DNA of 64,000 nucleotides from Clostridium celatum DSM 1785 (GCF_000320405.1 NZ_KB291681.1:1-64000), one strand, 5' to 3'; shown: positions 1 to 10,419, numbered from the stretch's first letter. Made by a program: numbers and translations. The notes: generated by a model not told the origin, from the letters alone.

Positions 1-17
1 CTATGCATTTTGCATAG
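1..17 (-). terminator. Possible terminator hairpin of dapH
   Basis: A 7-bp inverted repeat (CTATGCA, TTT loop, TGCATAG) lies 17 bp past the dapH stop codon. Any T-run on the minus strand would lie outside the window, so its role as a terminator is only inferred. Confidence 0.35.
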
Positions 18-33
18 CCTATTATTTTTATAT

Positions 34-744
34 TTATTTTCTTAAGTCTGCTAAAATTTGAGTTTTATTTTTTGTTTTATCATCTACGTATTTAACAATT
101 TTTGCAGGGGTTCCTGCCACTACAACTCCTGCTGGTACATCTTCTACAACTACAGAACCAGCAGCTACAACAGATCCCTTACCTATTTTAACCCCTTCTA
201 ATATAACAGCGTTAGCACCAATCATTGCATCATCTTCTATATAACAAGGATCTTTACTAGGTGGTTCTAATACTCCAGCAACAACAGCTCCAGCACCAAG
301 ATGAACTCTATTACCAAGTTTTCCACGTGCCCCTACTACTGCATTCATATCAACCATTGTACCTTCACCAATTTCAGCACCGATATTAATAACTGCCCCC
401 ATCATAATTACTGCATTTTTCTTAATGGTGACTTTATCTCTAATAATTGCACCAGGTTCAATTCTAGCATCAATTGATAAAAAGTCTAGCATAGGTATAG
501 CAGAATTTCTTCTATCTGTTTCTACTCTAAAAGATTTAATCTTGTGCTTATTGTTTATAATAAGCTCAGTAATTATATCTGATTCACCAAATAGTATGTA
601 GAAGTTATTTGAACCATACAATTCTATATTTTCATCAGAAATATCGCTTAAGTCTCCATTTACATATACCTTTACAGGTGTTGATTTCTTAGATTCTTTA
701 ATAAATCTAGCAATTTCATATGGGTCTGTTAAATTATAATTCAT
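34..744 (-). CDS. dapH: Tetrahydrodipicolinate N-acetyltransferase
   Basis: The 236-residue product matches the usual length of DapH (also called DapD in acetylase-branch annotation). This enzyme transfers an acetyl group from acetyl-CoA to 2,3,4,5-tetrahydrodipicolinate in cytoplasmic diaminopimelate/lysine synthesis. The N-terminal ~80 residues are the family-specific domain. Residues ~90-215 are left-handed beta-helix hexapeptide repeats (for example [28 protein letters not shown]), which build a trimeric acyltransferase. A GAAAGG-type ribosome binding site lies just upstream of the ATG. It is divergent from the aminotransferase that probably acts next in the pathway, and it is not under the lysine riboswitch that controls asd-dapA-dapB. 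Confidence 0.93.
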   Translation of the reverse strand: MNYNLTDPYEIARFIKESKKSTPVKVYVNGDLSDISDENIELYGSNNFYILFGESDIITELIINNKHKIKSFRVETDRRNSAIPMLDFLSIDARIEPGAIIRDKVTIKKNAVIMMGAVINIGAEIGEGTMVDMNAVVGARGKLGNRVHLGAGAVVAGVLEPPSKDPCYIEDDAMIGANAVILEGVKIGKGSVVAAGSVVVEDVPAGVVVAGTPAKIVKYVDDKTKNKTQILADLRK

Positions 745-978
745 AAAATCATCCTTTCTGCATTATGCCCCAGTTTTTTTTACAGACAATTTTATTATAA
801 TAGAAAAAAATAAGATATAAAAGAGAAAACAGGAAAAAGATAGAAAAAACTTTACCTTTTTATTTCAATAATATAAAATTAATACAATGAATAAATAAAA
901 AATATGTTTAAAAAGTATTAATATATAGTTAAATATTATTATATATCAAGAATTTTAATATATAAGGGGGCGAAACAA

Positions 979-2112
979 ATGAATAGAAATTTAAGTAATG
1001 TTCAAATTTCAGGAATAAGAAAATTTTATAATGAAGTTCAAAAAGTAGATGGGGCTATTTCATTAACATTAGGACAACCAGATTTTAAATTACCAATGGC
1101 AATAGAAAATGGGTTAAAAAAGGCAATAGAAAATAATAAGACTACATACACTAGTAATGCTGGGATACTAGAATTAAGACAAGAGATTTGTAAATATTTA
1201 AATAAGTTAAATATTGTGTACAAGGAAGATAATATTTGTATTACAGTAGGTGGAAGTGAAGCATTATTTAGTATATTTACAGCATTAATTAATAATAAGG
1301 ATAAGGTTTTAATTCCTACTCCTGCATATCCAGCTTATGAGAGTATAGTTACAATTTTAGGCGGGGAGGTTGTAAATTATTCTTTAGATAATAATTTTAA
1401 AATTAATACAAATGAAATAGAGAAAAAAATTAAGGAAGAGAGAATAAAGTATTTAGTATTATCTTTACCATCTAATCCTACTGGTGCAATTTTATCTAGA
1501 AGTGAAAGAGACCAATTAATTAAAATTATAAGAGAAAATGATATTATTGTTATAACAGATGAAATTTATGAAGCATTATGTTATGAGGAATATTACAGTA
1601 TAGCACAAGAAAATGAAATTTTAGATAAAATTATATATGTTAGTGGGTTTTCTAAAATGTTTTCTATGACTGGATTAAGATTAGGGTATTTTGCATGTTC
1701 ATATAATCTTATGAATGAAATTATGAAAATACATCAATATAATGTTTCATGTGCACCATCAATTTGTCAATATGCAGTATATGAAGGGTTAAAGTATGGT
1801 TTAAAAGAAGTTTATTATATGAAGGATATATTTAGAAAAAGAAGAGATTTAGTTGTAAATAAGCTTAAAGAAATGCAATTTGAAGTAGTAGAACCTAAAG
1901 GAGCATTTTATGTATTTCCAAGTATTAAAAAGTTTAATATGACATCTGAAGAATTTGCAACAAGGCTATTGCATGAAGAAAAGGTTGCATGTGTGCCAGG
2001 TAGTGCTTTTGGAATTGGTGGAGAGGGATATATAAGAATATCTTATTGTTACTCTGATGAAGAGTTAAATATGGCATTAGATAAAATTAATACATTTATA
2101 AAAAAGATATAA
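979..2112 (+). CDS. patA: Class I/II PLP aminotransferase, probable N-acetyl-LL-diaminopimelate aminotransferase
   Basis: This 377-residue fold-type I aminotransferase shows the expected landmarks: LSLPSNPTGA (Asn166), ITDEIY (Asp194, Tyr197) and the PLP lysine in SGFSKMFSM (Lys226). YIRISY near the C-terminus supplies the carboxylate-binding arginine. The start follows an AAGGGGGCG ribosome binding site. The divergent dapH gene next door suggests the step after acetylation, transamination of N-acetyl-2-amino-6-oxopimelate. The family is broad, so substrate specificity is inferred from context; an aspartate or aromatic aminotransferase role is not excluded. Confidence 0.8.
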   Translation: MNRNLSNVQISGIRKFYNEVQKVDGAISLTLGQPDFKLPMAIENGLKKAIENNKTTYTSNAGILELRQEICKYLNKLNIVYKEDNICITVGGSEALFSIFTALINNKDKVLIPTPAYPAYESIVTILGGEVVNYSLDNNFKINTNEIEKKIKEERIKYLVLSLPSNPTGAILSRSERDQLIKIIRENDIIVITDEIYEALCYEEYYSIAQENEILDKIIYVSGFSKMFSMTGLRLGYFACSYNLMNEIMKIHQYNVSCAPSICQYAVYEGLKYGLKEVYYMKDIFRKRRDLVVNKLKEMQFEVVEPKGAFYVFPSIKKFNMTSEEFATRLLHEEKVACVPGSAFGIGGEGYIRISYCYSDEELNMALDKINTFIKKI

Positions 2113-2119
2113 AAGTGAT

Positions 2120-2158
2120 AAAAATAGTATTATATTCAATGGATATAATACTATTTTT
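2120..2158 (+). terminator. Terminator of the aminotransferase gene
   Basis: A perfect 15-bp stem (2120-2134 with 2144-2158), a 9-base loop and a right arm ending in a T-run follow 8 bp after the patA stop codon. Confidence 0.75.
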
Positions 2159-2354
2159 TATTGAGTGTTCGTACAGAATAGTATAAAAAGGTATTAATGT
2201 ACGTGAAAGAGTAATATATTTATATAAAAATTATTAAAAAAATATTTTTATAAACATTGATATTTAAAGTTTAAAATAAGTAAATATCTAGGTTTAAGCG
2301 TTTTCTTAATAGTTACACATTTCCATATTATTAAAAAAAAGGAATAATATTAAG

Positions 2355-2390
2355 AGTTTATCAAAAGTATAAAGAAATAATTGATAAACT
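2355..2390. promoter_or_regulatory. Inverted repeat upstream of the opp promoter (possible operator)
   Basis: A perfect 10-bp inverted repeat, AGTTTATCAA / TTGATAAACT, with a 16-bp spacer ends 3 bp before the opp -35 box. The position suits a transcription factor site. The regulator is unknown and the motif is not a CodY consensus. The rest of 2159-2354 is very AT-rich and shows nothing else recognisable. Confidence 0.4.
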
Positions 2391-2393
2391 TTA

Positions 2394-2421
2394 TTGACAA
2401 TATTTGGAAAATATATATAAT
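2394..2421 (+). promoter_or_regulatory. Sigma-A promoter of the opp operon
   Basis: TTGACA at 2394-2399 and TATAAT at 2416-2421 with 16-bp spacing, about 60 bp upstream of oppB. Both hexamers are consensus. Confidence 0.7.
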
Positions 2422-2479
2422 AATATATAAATACAATTGAATAAATATGGGAAATAAATATAAAAGGGGGGGCGTTTAA

Positions 2480-3403
2480 ATGATAAAGTATATTGGGAAA
2501 AGAATATTATCTAGTTTAGTAACTATTTGGGTAGTAGTTACTTTAACATTCTTTTTAATTAGATTAATGCCTGGAGGTCCTTTTGATGGTGATAAAATTA
2601 CACCTCAAATAAAAGCAAATCTTGAAGCTAAATATGGATTGGACAAACCTTTGGGCGAGCAATATTTAATGTATATTACTAATTTATTAAAAGGTGATTT
2701 AGGAGAATCTATGCAATTTAGAGGAAGGCAAGTTTCTAATACAATAAAAGTATCTTTTCCTAAATCTGCAAAAGTTGGAGGTATAGCAGTTATTTTTTCA
2801 GTAACTATAGGTGTATTACTAGGGATAATATCTGCATTAAATGCAAACAAATGGCCAGATAGACTTTGTATGTTTATTGCAACTTTAGGAATAACAATTC
2901 CGAGTTTTGTAATTAGTGCTTTGCTTATATATGTTTTTGCTAGTCATTTAAAATTATTACCGACCACAGGACTTGATGGATGGAAAAGTTATATAATGCC
3001 GGTAATTGCGCTTGCAGGAAGTTCTACTGCTTTCATAACAAGATTAACAAGAAGTAAGCTTATGGATGTTTTAAAATCTGATTATATAAGAACTGCAAAA
3101 GCAAAAGGATTAAGTAATAAAGTTGTTATATTTAAACATGCATTAAAAAATTCAATGATTCCAGTAGTAACGTATTTAGGACCTTTAGTTGCTGGTATAT
3201 TAACAGGTTCATTTGTAGTAGAAAAGATTTTTAATATTCCTGGATTAGGTAAAGAATTTGTTTCAACTATACCAAATAGAGATTATTCAGCTTTACTTGG
3301 AGTAGTGGTATTTTATGCAATACTTATAGTTACATGCAATTTAATTGTTGATTTAATATATGTACTTATAGATCCAAGAATTAAGCTAGATGAGATTAAG
3401 TGA
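2480..3403 (+). CDS. oppB: Oligopeptide ABC transporter permease OppB
   Basis: The 307-residue membrane protein is the first gene of a five-gene peptide-uptake operon. A first transmembrane helix (~9-30) is followed by the OppB N-terminal motif RLMPGGPF and a binding-protein-dependent permease domain (~95-300) with about five more helices. The cytoplasmic EAA loop that docks to the ATPases is seen at ~201-222 (DYIRTAKAKGLS). It would pair with OppC to form the channel and use OppD and OppF for energy. The start follows an AGGGGGGGCG ribosome binding site. Confidence 0.95.
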   Translation: MIKYIGKRILSSLVTIWVVVTLTFFLIRLMPGGPFDGDKITPQIKANLEAKYGLDKPLGEQYLMYITNLLKGDLGESMQFRGRQVSNTIKVSFPKSAKVGGIAVIFSVTIGVLLGIISALNANKWPDRLCMFIATLGITIPSFVISALLIYVFASHLKLLPTTGLDGWKSYIMPVIALAGSSTAFITRLTRSKLMDVLKSDYIRTAKAKGLSNKVVIFKHALKNSMIPVVTYLGPLVAGILTGSFVVEKIFNIPGLGKEFVSTIPNRDYSALLGVVVFYAILIVTCNLIVDLIYVLIDPRIKLDEIK

Positions 3404-3418
3404 TAAGGGGGAGAAAAT

Positions 3419-4375
3419 ATGGAGTCAAAAATTAAAGAAGATTTTGAATTTGCGGAAGAGTTATTTGCTCCTTTAAATGAAGAAGAAAGAAAGCTTGAAA
3501 CAATAGTAAGACCAAGTGTGGGATATTGGAAAGATGCTTGGAGAAGGTTGAAGGCAAATAAAGTTGCACTTATATCTTTAATAATAATTTTATTAGTTAT
3601 TTTATTAGCAATAATAGTACCTATAGTATCTCCATATGGTTATGCAGAAACAAATCATAAATTAAATAATCAAGGCCCAACGCTTCAGCATATTTTTGGT
3701 ACAGATGCAATTGGAAGAGATATATTTGTTAGAGTAATGTATGGAGCTAGATACTCACTTATAATTGGGTTTTCAGCAGCAGCGATAAATTTAGTTGTTG
3801 GAGTTTTATATGGGGGTATTGCTGGATTTGTAGGTGGAAAAGTAGATAATATAATGATGAGAATAGTTGATGTTCTATATTCAATTCCTACAATGATTTA
3901 TGTGGTATTAATAATGGTTGCTTTTAGAGCTGCTGGAATTGGTTCAAGTGGAGTTGGAACTATAGTTTTAGCACTTTCTATTTCTTATTGGGTAGGAATG
4001 GCAAGAATAGTTAGAGGAGATATACTTCAATTAAAACAACAAGAATTTGTCCTTGCAGCTAGAACTTTAGGGGCATCTAAAAAAAGAATACTAATAAGAC
4101 ATTTAATACCAAATTGTATGGGATCAATAATAGTAACATTGACATTATTTGTTCCATCAGCAATATTTACAGAAGCCTTTTTAAGCTATTTAGGTTTAGG
4201 GATTAATGCGCCATTAGCATCACTTGGAACACTTTGTAATGATGCAATGAATTCTATTTATAGATATCCGTATCAATTGTTTTTTCCAGCACTTATGATT
4301 TGTATAATAATTTTATCATTTAATTTATTAGGTGATGGATTAACAGAAGCATTAGATCCAAAACATCAAAGATAG
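3419..4375 (+). CDS. oppC: Oligopeptide ABC transporter permease OppC
   Basis: The 318-residue product has a cytoplasmic N-terminal tail of ~45 residues, a first helix (~47-72), the OppC/DppC motif FGTDAIGRDIF (~93-103) and a permease domain with an EAA loop at ~208-230 (FVLAARTLGASKK). It is the second channel subunit beside OppB. It starts 15 bp after oppB behind AAGGGGGAG and is followed 12 bp later by oppD, so the genes are cotranscribed. Confidence 0.95.
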   Translation: MESKIKEDFEFAEELFAPLNEEERKLETIVRPSVGYWKDAWRRLKANKVALISLIIILLVILLAIIVPIVSPYGYAETNHKLNNQGPTLQHIFGTDAIGRDIFVRVMYGARYSLIIGFSAAAINLVVGVLYGGIAGFVGGKVDNIMMRIVDVLYSIPTMIYVVLIMVAFRAAGIGSSGVGTIVLALSISYWVGMARIVRGDILQLKQQEFVLAARTLGASKKRILIRHLIPNCMGSIIVTLTLFVPSAIFTEAFLSYLGLGINAPLASLGTLCNDAMNSIYRYPYQLFFPALMICIIILSFNLLGDGLTEALDPKHQR

Positions 4376-4387
4376 GAGGAAAATATA

Positions 4388-5401
4388 ATGAGCAAATTAT
4401 TAGAAGTTAATAACTTAAAAACCTCCTTTCAAACTCATATTGGAGATGTTCAAGCTGTAAGGGGAATATCCTTTTATTTAGAAAAAGGTGAAGCCCTTGG
4501 AGTTGTTGGAGAATCAGGCTGTGGAAAGTCTGTAAGTATGATGTCTATAATGAGATTGTTGGGAAAAAACGCTAAAATAACTGCTGATTTAATTTCATTT
4601 GATAATAAAGATATTACTAATATGACTGAAAAGGAAATGCAAAATATTAGAGGTAATGATTTAGCTATGATATTTCAAGATCCGATGACATCATTAAATC
4701 CTTTGTATACAGTAGGTAATCAATTAACAGAACATCTAATTAAACATAAAAAAATATCAAAAAAAGAAGCAAATGCACTTGCAATAAAAATGCTTGATTT
4801 AGTTGGAATACCAAGTCCTGAAAAAAGAATGAAGCAATATCCTCATGAATTTTCAGGCGGAATGAGGCAAAGGGCTATGATTGCAATGAGTCTTATATGT
4901 GAACCAAAACTTATAATTGCAGATGAGCCAACAACAGCCTTAGATGTAACAATACAAGCACAAATATTAGATTTAATGAAAGATTTAAAAAGTAAATTAA
5001 ATACATCTATTATACTTATAACTCATGATTTAGGGGTAGTTGCAGATCTTTGTACAAGAATTAATGTAATGTATGGTGGAATAATTGTTGAAGAAGGAAG
5101 CGATGAGGATATATTTTATAGAAGTAAACATCCATATACATGGGGGCTTTTAAATAGTGTGCCTAACCCTAAGCAAGAAATTAAAGAAAAGTTAGTTCCT
5201 ATAGAAGGGCAACCACCTGATTTATTAAAACCACCTGAAGGATGCCCATTTGTGGCTAGGTGTAATTATGCAATGAAAGTTTGTCTTAAAAATCAACCGC
5301 CATTATTTGATTTAGGTGAAGGTCATAAATCAGCATGTTGGCTTTGTCATAAAAATGCACCAAAAGTTGAAAAAATACTAGGAGGAACGTTTAATGGCTG
5401 A
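4388..5401 (+). CDS. oppD: Oligopeptide ABC transporter ATPase OppD
   Basis: The 337-residue ATPase carries Walker A GESGCGKS (41-48), the Q-loop region MIFQDPMTSLNP (~94-105), the signature FSGGMRQR (155-162) and Walker B LIIADE (175-180). The C-terminal oligopeptide/dipeptide domain has four cysteines (GCPFVARC, then VC and C near GHKSAC). In studied Opp/Dpp ATPases such cysteines bind an iron-sulfur cluster; here that is inferred. The stop codon overlaps the start of oppF by 8 bp, which suggests translational coupling. Confidence 0.94.
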   Translation: MSKLLEVNNLKTSFQTHIGDVQAVRGISFYLEKGEALGVVGESGCGKSVSMMSIMRLLGKNAKITADLISFDNKDITNMTEKEMQNIRGNDLAMIFQDPMTSLNPLYTVGNQLTEHLIKHKKISKKEANALAIKMLDLVGIPSPEKRMKQYPHEFSGGMRQRAMIAMSLICEPKLIIADEPTTALDVTIQAQILDLMKDLKSKLNTSIILITHDLGVVADLCTRINVMYGGIIVEEGSDEDIFYRSKHPYTWGLLNSVPNPKQEIKEKLVPIEGQPPDLLKPPEGCPFVARCNYAMKVCLKNQPPLFDLGEGHKSACWLCHKNAPKVEKILGGTFNG

Positions 5402-6368
5402 AAAAGAAGTGTTATTAGAAGTGAAAAATCTATGTAAATATTTTGAAGTTAAAAAAGGATTATTTTCACGTGAAAGCTATGTCAAGGCAGTTGATGATGT
5501 TTCTTTTACAATTAATGAAGGAGAAACATTAGGATTAGTAGGTGAATCTGGCTGTGGTAAAACTACAACTGGAAGAACTGTATTAAATCTTTATAAAGCA
5601 ACTAAGGGTAATATTATATTTGATGGAATAGATATCACAAATTTTAATGATAAGCAGATGTTACCTTTTAGAAGACAAATGCAAATGATATTTCAAGATC
5701 CATATGCATCTTTAAATCCACGAATGACCGTCGGAGATATAATTGGAGAGTCTATAGATATACATGACTTATATAAAGGTAAAGAAAGAGATGATAGAAT
5801 TAGGTTTCTTTTAGATAAAGTTGGACTTAATGGATCTCATATAAATAGATATGCACATGAATTTTCAGGTGGGCAAAGGCAACGTATTGGTATAGCAAGA
5901 GCATTGGCTGTAGAACCTAAATTTATAGTTTGTGATGAGCCCATATCAGCTTTAGATGTATCTATACAGGCTCAAGTTATTAATATGCTTGAAGAATTAC
6001 AAGAAGAGTTTAAATTGACATATTTGTTTATAGCGCACGATTTATCTATGGTTAAACATATATCTACTCATATAGGTGTTATGTATTTAGGAAAATTAGT
6101 TGAAAAAGGAACAAGTACAGAAGTTTATTCAAATCCAATGCACCCATATACTCAAGCACTTTTATCTTCAGTACCAATTCCAGATCCAAGAATTGCAAAA
6201 GTAAATAAAAGAATTATATTAGAAGGTGATATACCATCACCTATAGATCCGCCACCAGGGTGTAGATTTAAAGGAAGGTGCAGATATGCTAAAGCTATTT
6301 GTGGCCAAGAAGAACCCAAAATGAAGGAATTAGAAAAGGGTCATTTTGTTGCATGTCATTTATTTTAA
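5394..6368 (+). CDS. oppF: Oligopeptide ABC transporter ATPase OppF
   Basis: The 324-residue ATPase is the partner of OppD. It has Walker [10 protein letters not shown] (50-58), [12 protein letters not shown], the signature FSGGQRQR and a Walker B ending in CDEP. Its C-terminal oligopeptide domain also has a cysteine cluster ([14 protein letters not shown]). The AGGAGG ribosome binding site and ATG lie inside the end of oppD. A short GC-poor gap with a small TTGC-TAAA-GCAA hairpin separates it from oppA. Confidence 0.94.
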   Translation: MAEKEVLLEVKNLCKYFEVKKGLFSRESYVKAVDDVSFTINEGETLGLVGESGCGKTTTGRTVLNLYKATKGNIIFDGIDITNFNDKQMLPFRRQMQMIFQDPYASLNPRMTVGDIIGESIDIHDLYKGKERDDRIRFLLDKVGLNGSHINRYAHEFSGGQRQRIGIARALAVEPKFIVCDEPISALDVSIQAQVINMLEELQEEFKLTYLFIAHDLSMVKHISTHIGVMYLGKLVEKGTSTEVYSNPMHPYTQALLSSVPIPDPRIAKVNKRIILEGDIPSPIDPPPGCRFKGRCRYAKAICGQEEPKMKELEKGHFVACHLF

Positions 6369-6430
6369 AATAAGATAATAATTTGCTAAAGCAAGTTATA
6401 TATATTTATATAATAAAAGGGGGATAAACA

Positions 6431-8137
6431 ATGAAAACAGGCAAAATAAAAAAGCTATGTGCATTAGCACTAGCATTGGCATTAGGAGTTACTTCTCTTG
6501 TTGGCTGTGGTTCTAATGAGACTGGGGATAGTAGTACTGAAACAGAAAATAACCAAACATCATCTACAACTGAAACTACGGAAAGTGAACAGGAATTAGT
6601 TTATAATTTAGGGGCAGAAACTAAAACAATTGATCCAGCTCTAAATAATGCAGTAGATGGTTCAATAATAATTGCAAATGCATTTGAAGGGTTAATGAAA
6701 CTAGATGAAAATCAAAAAGCAATTCCTGGAATTGCAGAAAGTTATGATGTAAGTGAAGACAATTTAGTATATACTTTCCATTTAAGATCAGATGCTAAAT
6801 GGTCAGATGGTGAGCAAGTTAAAGCTGGAGACTTTGAGTATGCATGGAAGAGAGTGTTGAACCCAGATACAGCAGCAGATTATGCTTTCCAATTATATTA
6901 TTTAGTTGGAGCAGAAGAGTATAATACTGGTTCAGGATCTGTTGATGAGGTTGGTGTTAAGGCTTTAGATGATGAAACATTAGAAGTTACACTAAAGAAT
7001 CCAACTACTTATTTTTTAGAATTAACAGCATTTCCAACATTAATGCCTGTTAGGGAAGATATAGTTTCAGCTAATCCAGATGCTTGGACACAAGAGCCAG
7101 AATTATATGTTTCAAATGGTCCTTTTACTTTAAAAGAATATAATATGAAGGATTCATATGTATTTGTTAAAAATGAAAATTATTATGGAAAAGATAATGT
7201 TAAATTAGATACTTTAAAGTTTAGAATGATTGAAGATGAAGTTTCAGCTTATGCATCAGTTAAAAATGGTGAAGTTGATATGTCAGAAAATCTACCAACA
7301 GCTGAGATACAACCAGGGCAAGAAGAAGGATATGTAGAAATTTATCCTTACCTTGGGACTTATTTCTATGCTATTAATGTAAATAATAATACTGATAAAT
7401 TACCTGAAGATGTACAAAAGGCATTAAGTGATAAGAGAGTTAGACAGGCACTATCATTAGCAATAGATAGAACAACAATAGTTGAAAATGTTACTATGGG
7501 TGGACAAATTCCAGCATATAGCTATGTTCCAGAAGGAATCCCAGGCGGTGAAGAAGGAACAGAGTTTGCAGATAAGAAATACTGGGATGTTGATGATATG
7601 GATGGAAATATTGAAAAAGCTAAAGCCTTATTAGAAGAGGCTGGATATCCAAATGGTGAAGGATTACCAACATTTGAATTACTATATAATACAAATGAAG
7701 GTAATAAGCTTATTGCTGAAAGTATACAACAAATGTGGGCTGCTATTGGTGTAAATGTAGAACTTGCTAATCAAGAGTGGGCAGTATTCCAAGATTCAAG
7801 AAAGAATGGTAATTTCCAAATTGCTAGACATGGATGGATTGGAGATTATGTTGATCCAATGACATTCTTAGACATGTGGATGACTGGATTAGGTAATAAT
7901 GATCCGAAGTTCTCAAATGAAGAGTATGATTCATTAATTACACAAGCTATGGCTGAAACAGATTCAGTAAAAAGATCTGAAATTTTAAGACAAGCAGAAG
8001 ATATATTAATGGATGAAATGCCAATAATACCTATTTATTATTATACTCAAGTAAAGGCTGTAAATCCAAAGGTTAAAGGTGTTGTTGTATCACCATTAGG
8101 TCAAGTTTACTTTGAAAATGCTTATATAGAAGAATAA
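6431..8137 (+). CDS. oppA: Peptide-binding lipoprotein OppA
   Basis: The 568-residue product is the extracellular solute receptor (SBP family 5). A basic signal peptide and hydrophobic stretch end in the lipobox LVGC, so Cys26 should be lipidated. A Ser/Thr/Glu-rich linker (~28-55) leads into the binding domain, which starts at LVYNLGAETKTIDP. It follows the four transporter genes with its own AAAGGGGG site and ends the operon. Peptide length preference cannot be read from the sequence. Confidence 0.95.
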   Translation: MKTGKIKKLCALALALALGVTSLVGCGSNETGDSSTETENNQTSSTTETTESEQELVYNLGAETKTIDPALNNAVDGSIIIANAFEGLMKLDENQKAIPGIAESYDVSEDNLVYTFHLRSDAKWSDGEQVKAGDFEYAWKRVLNPDTAADYAFQLYYLVGAEEYNTGSGSVDEVGVKALDDETLEVTLKNPTTYFLELTAFPTLMPVREDIVSANPDAWTQEPELYVSNGPFTLKEYNMKDSYVFVKNENYYGKDNVKLDTLKFRMIEDEVSAYASVKNGEVDMSENLPTAEIQPGQEEGYVEIYPYLGTYFYAINVNNNTDKLPEDVQKALSDKRVRQALSLAIDRTTIVENVTMGGQIPAYSYVPEGIPGGEEGTEFADKKYWDVDDMDGNIEKAKALLEEAGYPNGEGLPTFELLYNTNEGNKLIAESIQQMWAAIGVNVELANQEWAVFQDSRKNGNFQIARHGWIGDYVDPMTFLDMWMTGLGNNDPKFSNEEYDSLITQAMAETDSVKRSEILRQAEDILMDEMPIIPIYYYTQVKAVNPKVKGVVVSPLGQVYFENAYIEE

Positions 8138-8185
8138 ATTAAATAGAAGGACTATATCAAAAGATATAGTCCTTCTATTTAATTT
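8136..8185. terminator. Strong bidirectional terminator after oppA
   Basis: A perfect 23-bp stem (8136-8158 with 8163-8185) closes on an AAAA loop, starts at the oppA stop codon and ends in a T-rich arm on the plus strand. On the other strand it contains the stop codon of the small convergent gene, so it can serve both. Confidence 0.85.
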
Positions 8186-8343
8186 CCTGCTGGATTATAA
8201 TGTTCACTTGAAACACCTTGTGGTTTAACTGATTTATGTTTAGCATTAGGATTATGATTATGTCCCTCTTCAGTTATTGGTGTTTGATAATTACACTTTT
8301 CCATTCTAGCTTGTTTATTATCTGGTTGACTGTCTTTTGGCAT
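8179..8343 (-). CDS. Small hydrophilic protein of unknown function
   Basis: A 54-residue product beginning MPKDSQ is preceded by a textbook AGGAGG site (8351-8356), which decides this start over in-frame codons further upstream. It is rich in Asn, His, Pro and Lys (for example GHNHNPNAKH), has one Cys, and has no hydrophobic segment, so it is likely soluble and perhaps disordered. I do not recognise a family. Its 3' end lies within the shared terminator. Confidence 0.6.
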   Translation of the reverse strand: MPKDSQPDNKQARMEKCNYQTPITEEGHNHNPNAKHKSVKPQGVSSEHYNPAGN

Positions 8344-8690
8344 AGATTTACCTCCTAATATATGACTATTCAAAATATAGTATGTACAATCTTGTATGGA
8401 TTTATCCAAAATTAAATATGTTTATATTGTATAGCCAATAATATGAACAATAAAGTATATAATTATTTAGGAGAGAAGCTAAAAAAAATTAAAAATATAA
8501 ATAAAAAGTATGGAATAAGCTTATAAAGAAATGTTAAGAACATATGTTCAGAGTGCGTATTTTTAGCATTTTATTATTAAATTATTAATAATGCTATTAT
8601 AAAGATATAAATAAATTAAATAAAAGTTAAATTTAATAATAAATTTATTTTTTTAGATATATTCTTTTAAATTATAACTGCTTATTAAAA
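8344..8690. other. Intergenic region without a visible gene
   Basis: About 350 bp of very AT-rich sequence. It includes the AGGAGG site of the small minus-strand gene and a perfect 12-bp palindrome GAACATATGTTC at 8538-8549. No start codon with a ribosome binding site opens a frame of useful length on either strand. Confidence 0.5.
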
Positions 8691-8728
8691 TAAAAGTGAG
8701 ATTATATATTTATACAATCTCACTTTTA
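8691..8728 (-). terminator. Terminator of asd-dapA-dapB
   Basis: A 13-bp stem (8691-8703 with 8716-8728, core AAAAGTGAGATT) with a 12-base loop, 34 bp past the dapB stop. On the minus strand the stem ends in a T-rich stretch. Confidence 0.65.
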
Positions 8729-8761
8729 AATTTAGATATTCTAATTTTAAGGGATCAATGC

Positions 8762-9514
8762 TTAAAGCCCTAATACATCTTCCATATTATATAGGCCAGC
8801 AGTAGTAATATTAGACATATATTCACAAGCTTTTAATGATCCAATTGCAAAAACATCTCTTGATATAGCTTTATGAGATAATTCTATTACTTCACCAGTA
8901 CCAGCAAATATGACATCATGATCACCTACAATTGATCCACCTCTTATAGCATGAATTCCAATTTCATTTTTTTCTCTTTTCTTTTGTCCATGACGTCCAT
9001 TTATATAATTAGTTTCTTCTTTAATAGAATCACGGATACTATCTGCTAATAATAAGGCGGTACCACTAGGAGCATCTACTTTTTGATTATGATGTTTTTC
9101 TATTATTTCTATATCATAATTACCATACAATAAAGGAGTAATTTTTTTTAGCAAAGAATTAATAAGATTAACACCTAGAGACATATTAGCAGATTTAAAT
9201 ATAGGAAGAGTAGTACTAGCATCTTTTATATAATTCAAATCTTTATCAGTATATCCAGTAGAACATAACACAATAGGTTTTTGGGTTAACTTTGTTAATT
9301 CTATTAAATCGTATAATGCATCAGAACGAGAAAAATCTAGTAAAACATCATATTCAATATCTACATCTAATGGGTTTTTAAAAACAGGAATTCCTATTTC
9401 TTTAGGAAATTTATCTATACCTGCTTCTATTTTTAAATTTGGAAATTCATTTATAACATTTCTTATCACAGTACCCATTTTTCCACAACAACCGCTTAAA
9501 AGTATTTTAACCAT
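8762..9514 (-). CDS. dapB: 4-hydroxy-tetrahydrodipicolinate reductase
   Basis: The 250-residue product reduces the DapA product to tetrahydrodipicolinate with NAD(P)H in lysine/diaminopimelate synthesis. The N-terminal Rossmann motif reads [10 protein letters not shown] (residues ~5-14). The signature [13 protein letters not shown] holds the catalytic His/Lys and substrate-binding residues, and the family motif of the C-terminal domain follows ([10 protein letters not shown]). It is the last gene of the asd-dapA-dapB operon, 11 bp after dapA, and so is controlled by the lysine riboswitch. Confidence 0.95.
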   Translation of the reverse strand: MVKILLSGCCGKMGTVIRNVINEFPNLKIEAGIDKFPKEIGIPVFKNPLDVDIEYDVLLDFSRSDALYDLIELTKLTQKPIVLCSTGYTDKDLNYIKDASTTLPIFKSANMSLGVNLINSLLKKITPLLYGNYDIEIIEKHHNQKVDAPSGTALLLADSIRDSIKEETNYINGRHGQKKREKNEIGIHAIRGGSIVGDHDVIFAGTGEVIELSHKAISRDVFAIGSLKACEYMSNITTAGLYNMEDVLGL

Positions 9515-9525
9515 AACTAACTCCC

Positions 9526-10401
9526 TTATATCAAATTATATTTTTTTAATGTGTTTATTAATATTTCTTTATTAGAATCATTCATTTTATATAATGGTAA
9601 TCTCAAATTTCCTACATCTTTCCCTATTATATTAAGAGCTGTTTTAATAGGAATAGGATTTGTTTCTATAAATAAATCATTTATTAGTTGAAGATAATTT
9701 AATTGTAAAGTAGTTGCTTTTTCAGTATCTCCATTTAAATATGAAGACACCATATCATGAATTACTTTAGGAATTATATTAGCAGCTACAGAAATTACAC
9801 CAATACCTCCAAGTGATAATAAAGGAACAATTTGATCATCATTACCTGAATATATATCTATATCCGGACAAATAGATTTCATTTTAGCAATTTGACTAAA
9901 GTTTCCACTAGCTTCTTTAATTGCAATGACATTTTTTAATTTACTTAATTTTAATAGCATGTTTGGCGTAATATTCATATTAGTTCTACTTGGAACGTTA
10001 TATAGAATAATAGGAGTATTAACAACATCATTTACTTCCTTAAAATGCATAAATAATCCTTCGTCATTGGTTTTATTATAATAAGGAGTTATTAATAATA
10101 AACCATCAACACCAACAGATTCAGCATACTTACTCATTGTAATAGCTGATAGTGTATTATTGCCACCAGTACCAGCGATTACAGGAATTCTTTTATTAAC
10201 TACATCTACAGTAAATTTAATAGTTTCTTTTTTTTCACTTTCTGTCATTGTAGTAGCTTCACCAGTAGTCCCACAAATTACTATTGCATCTGTACCTTCT
10301 TTAATATGCCATTCTAATAATTCTTTTAATTTATCAAAATCTACACCACTTTTAGTAAATGGTGTAATTATAGCTACACCAGAACCTGTAAAAATAGACA
10401 T
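9526..10401 (-). CDS. dapA: 4-hydroxy-tetrahydrodipicolinate synthase
   Basis: The 291-residue TIM-barrel aldolase condenses pyruvate with aspartate semialdehyde. Visible catalytic residues are Thr45-Thr46 (CGTTGEAT), Tyr134 (LYNVPSRT) and the Schiff-base lysine Lys162 (AIKEASGNF). Length and motifs are canonical. It sits between asd, which makes its substrate, and dapB, which uses its product, with 11-18 bp gaps. Confidence 0.96.
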   Translation of the reverse strand: MSIFTGSGVAIITPFTKSGVDFDKLKELLEWHIKEGTDAIVICGTTGEATTMTESEKKETIKFTVDVVNKRIPVIAGTGGNNTLSAITMSKYAESVGVDGLLLITPYYNKTNDEGLFMHFKEVNDVVNTPIILYNVPSRTNMNITPNMLLKLSKLKNVIAIKEASGNFSQIAKMKSICPDIDIYSGNDDQIVPLLSLGGIGVISVAANIIPKVIHDMVSSYLNGDTEKATTLQLNYLQLINDLFIETNPIPIKTALNIIGKDVGNLRLPLYKMNDSNKEILINTLKKYNLI

Positions 10402-10419
10402 AATATATCCTCCTAAAAA

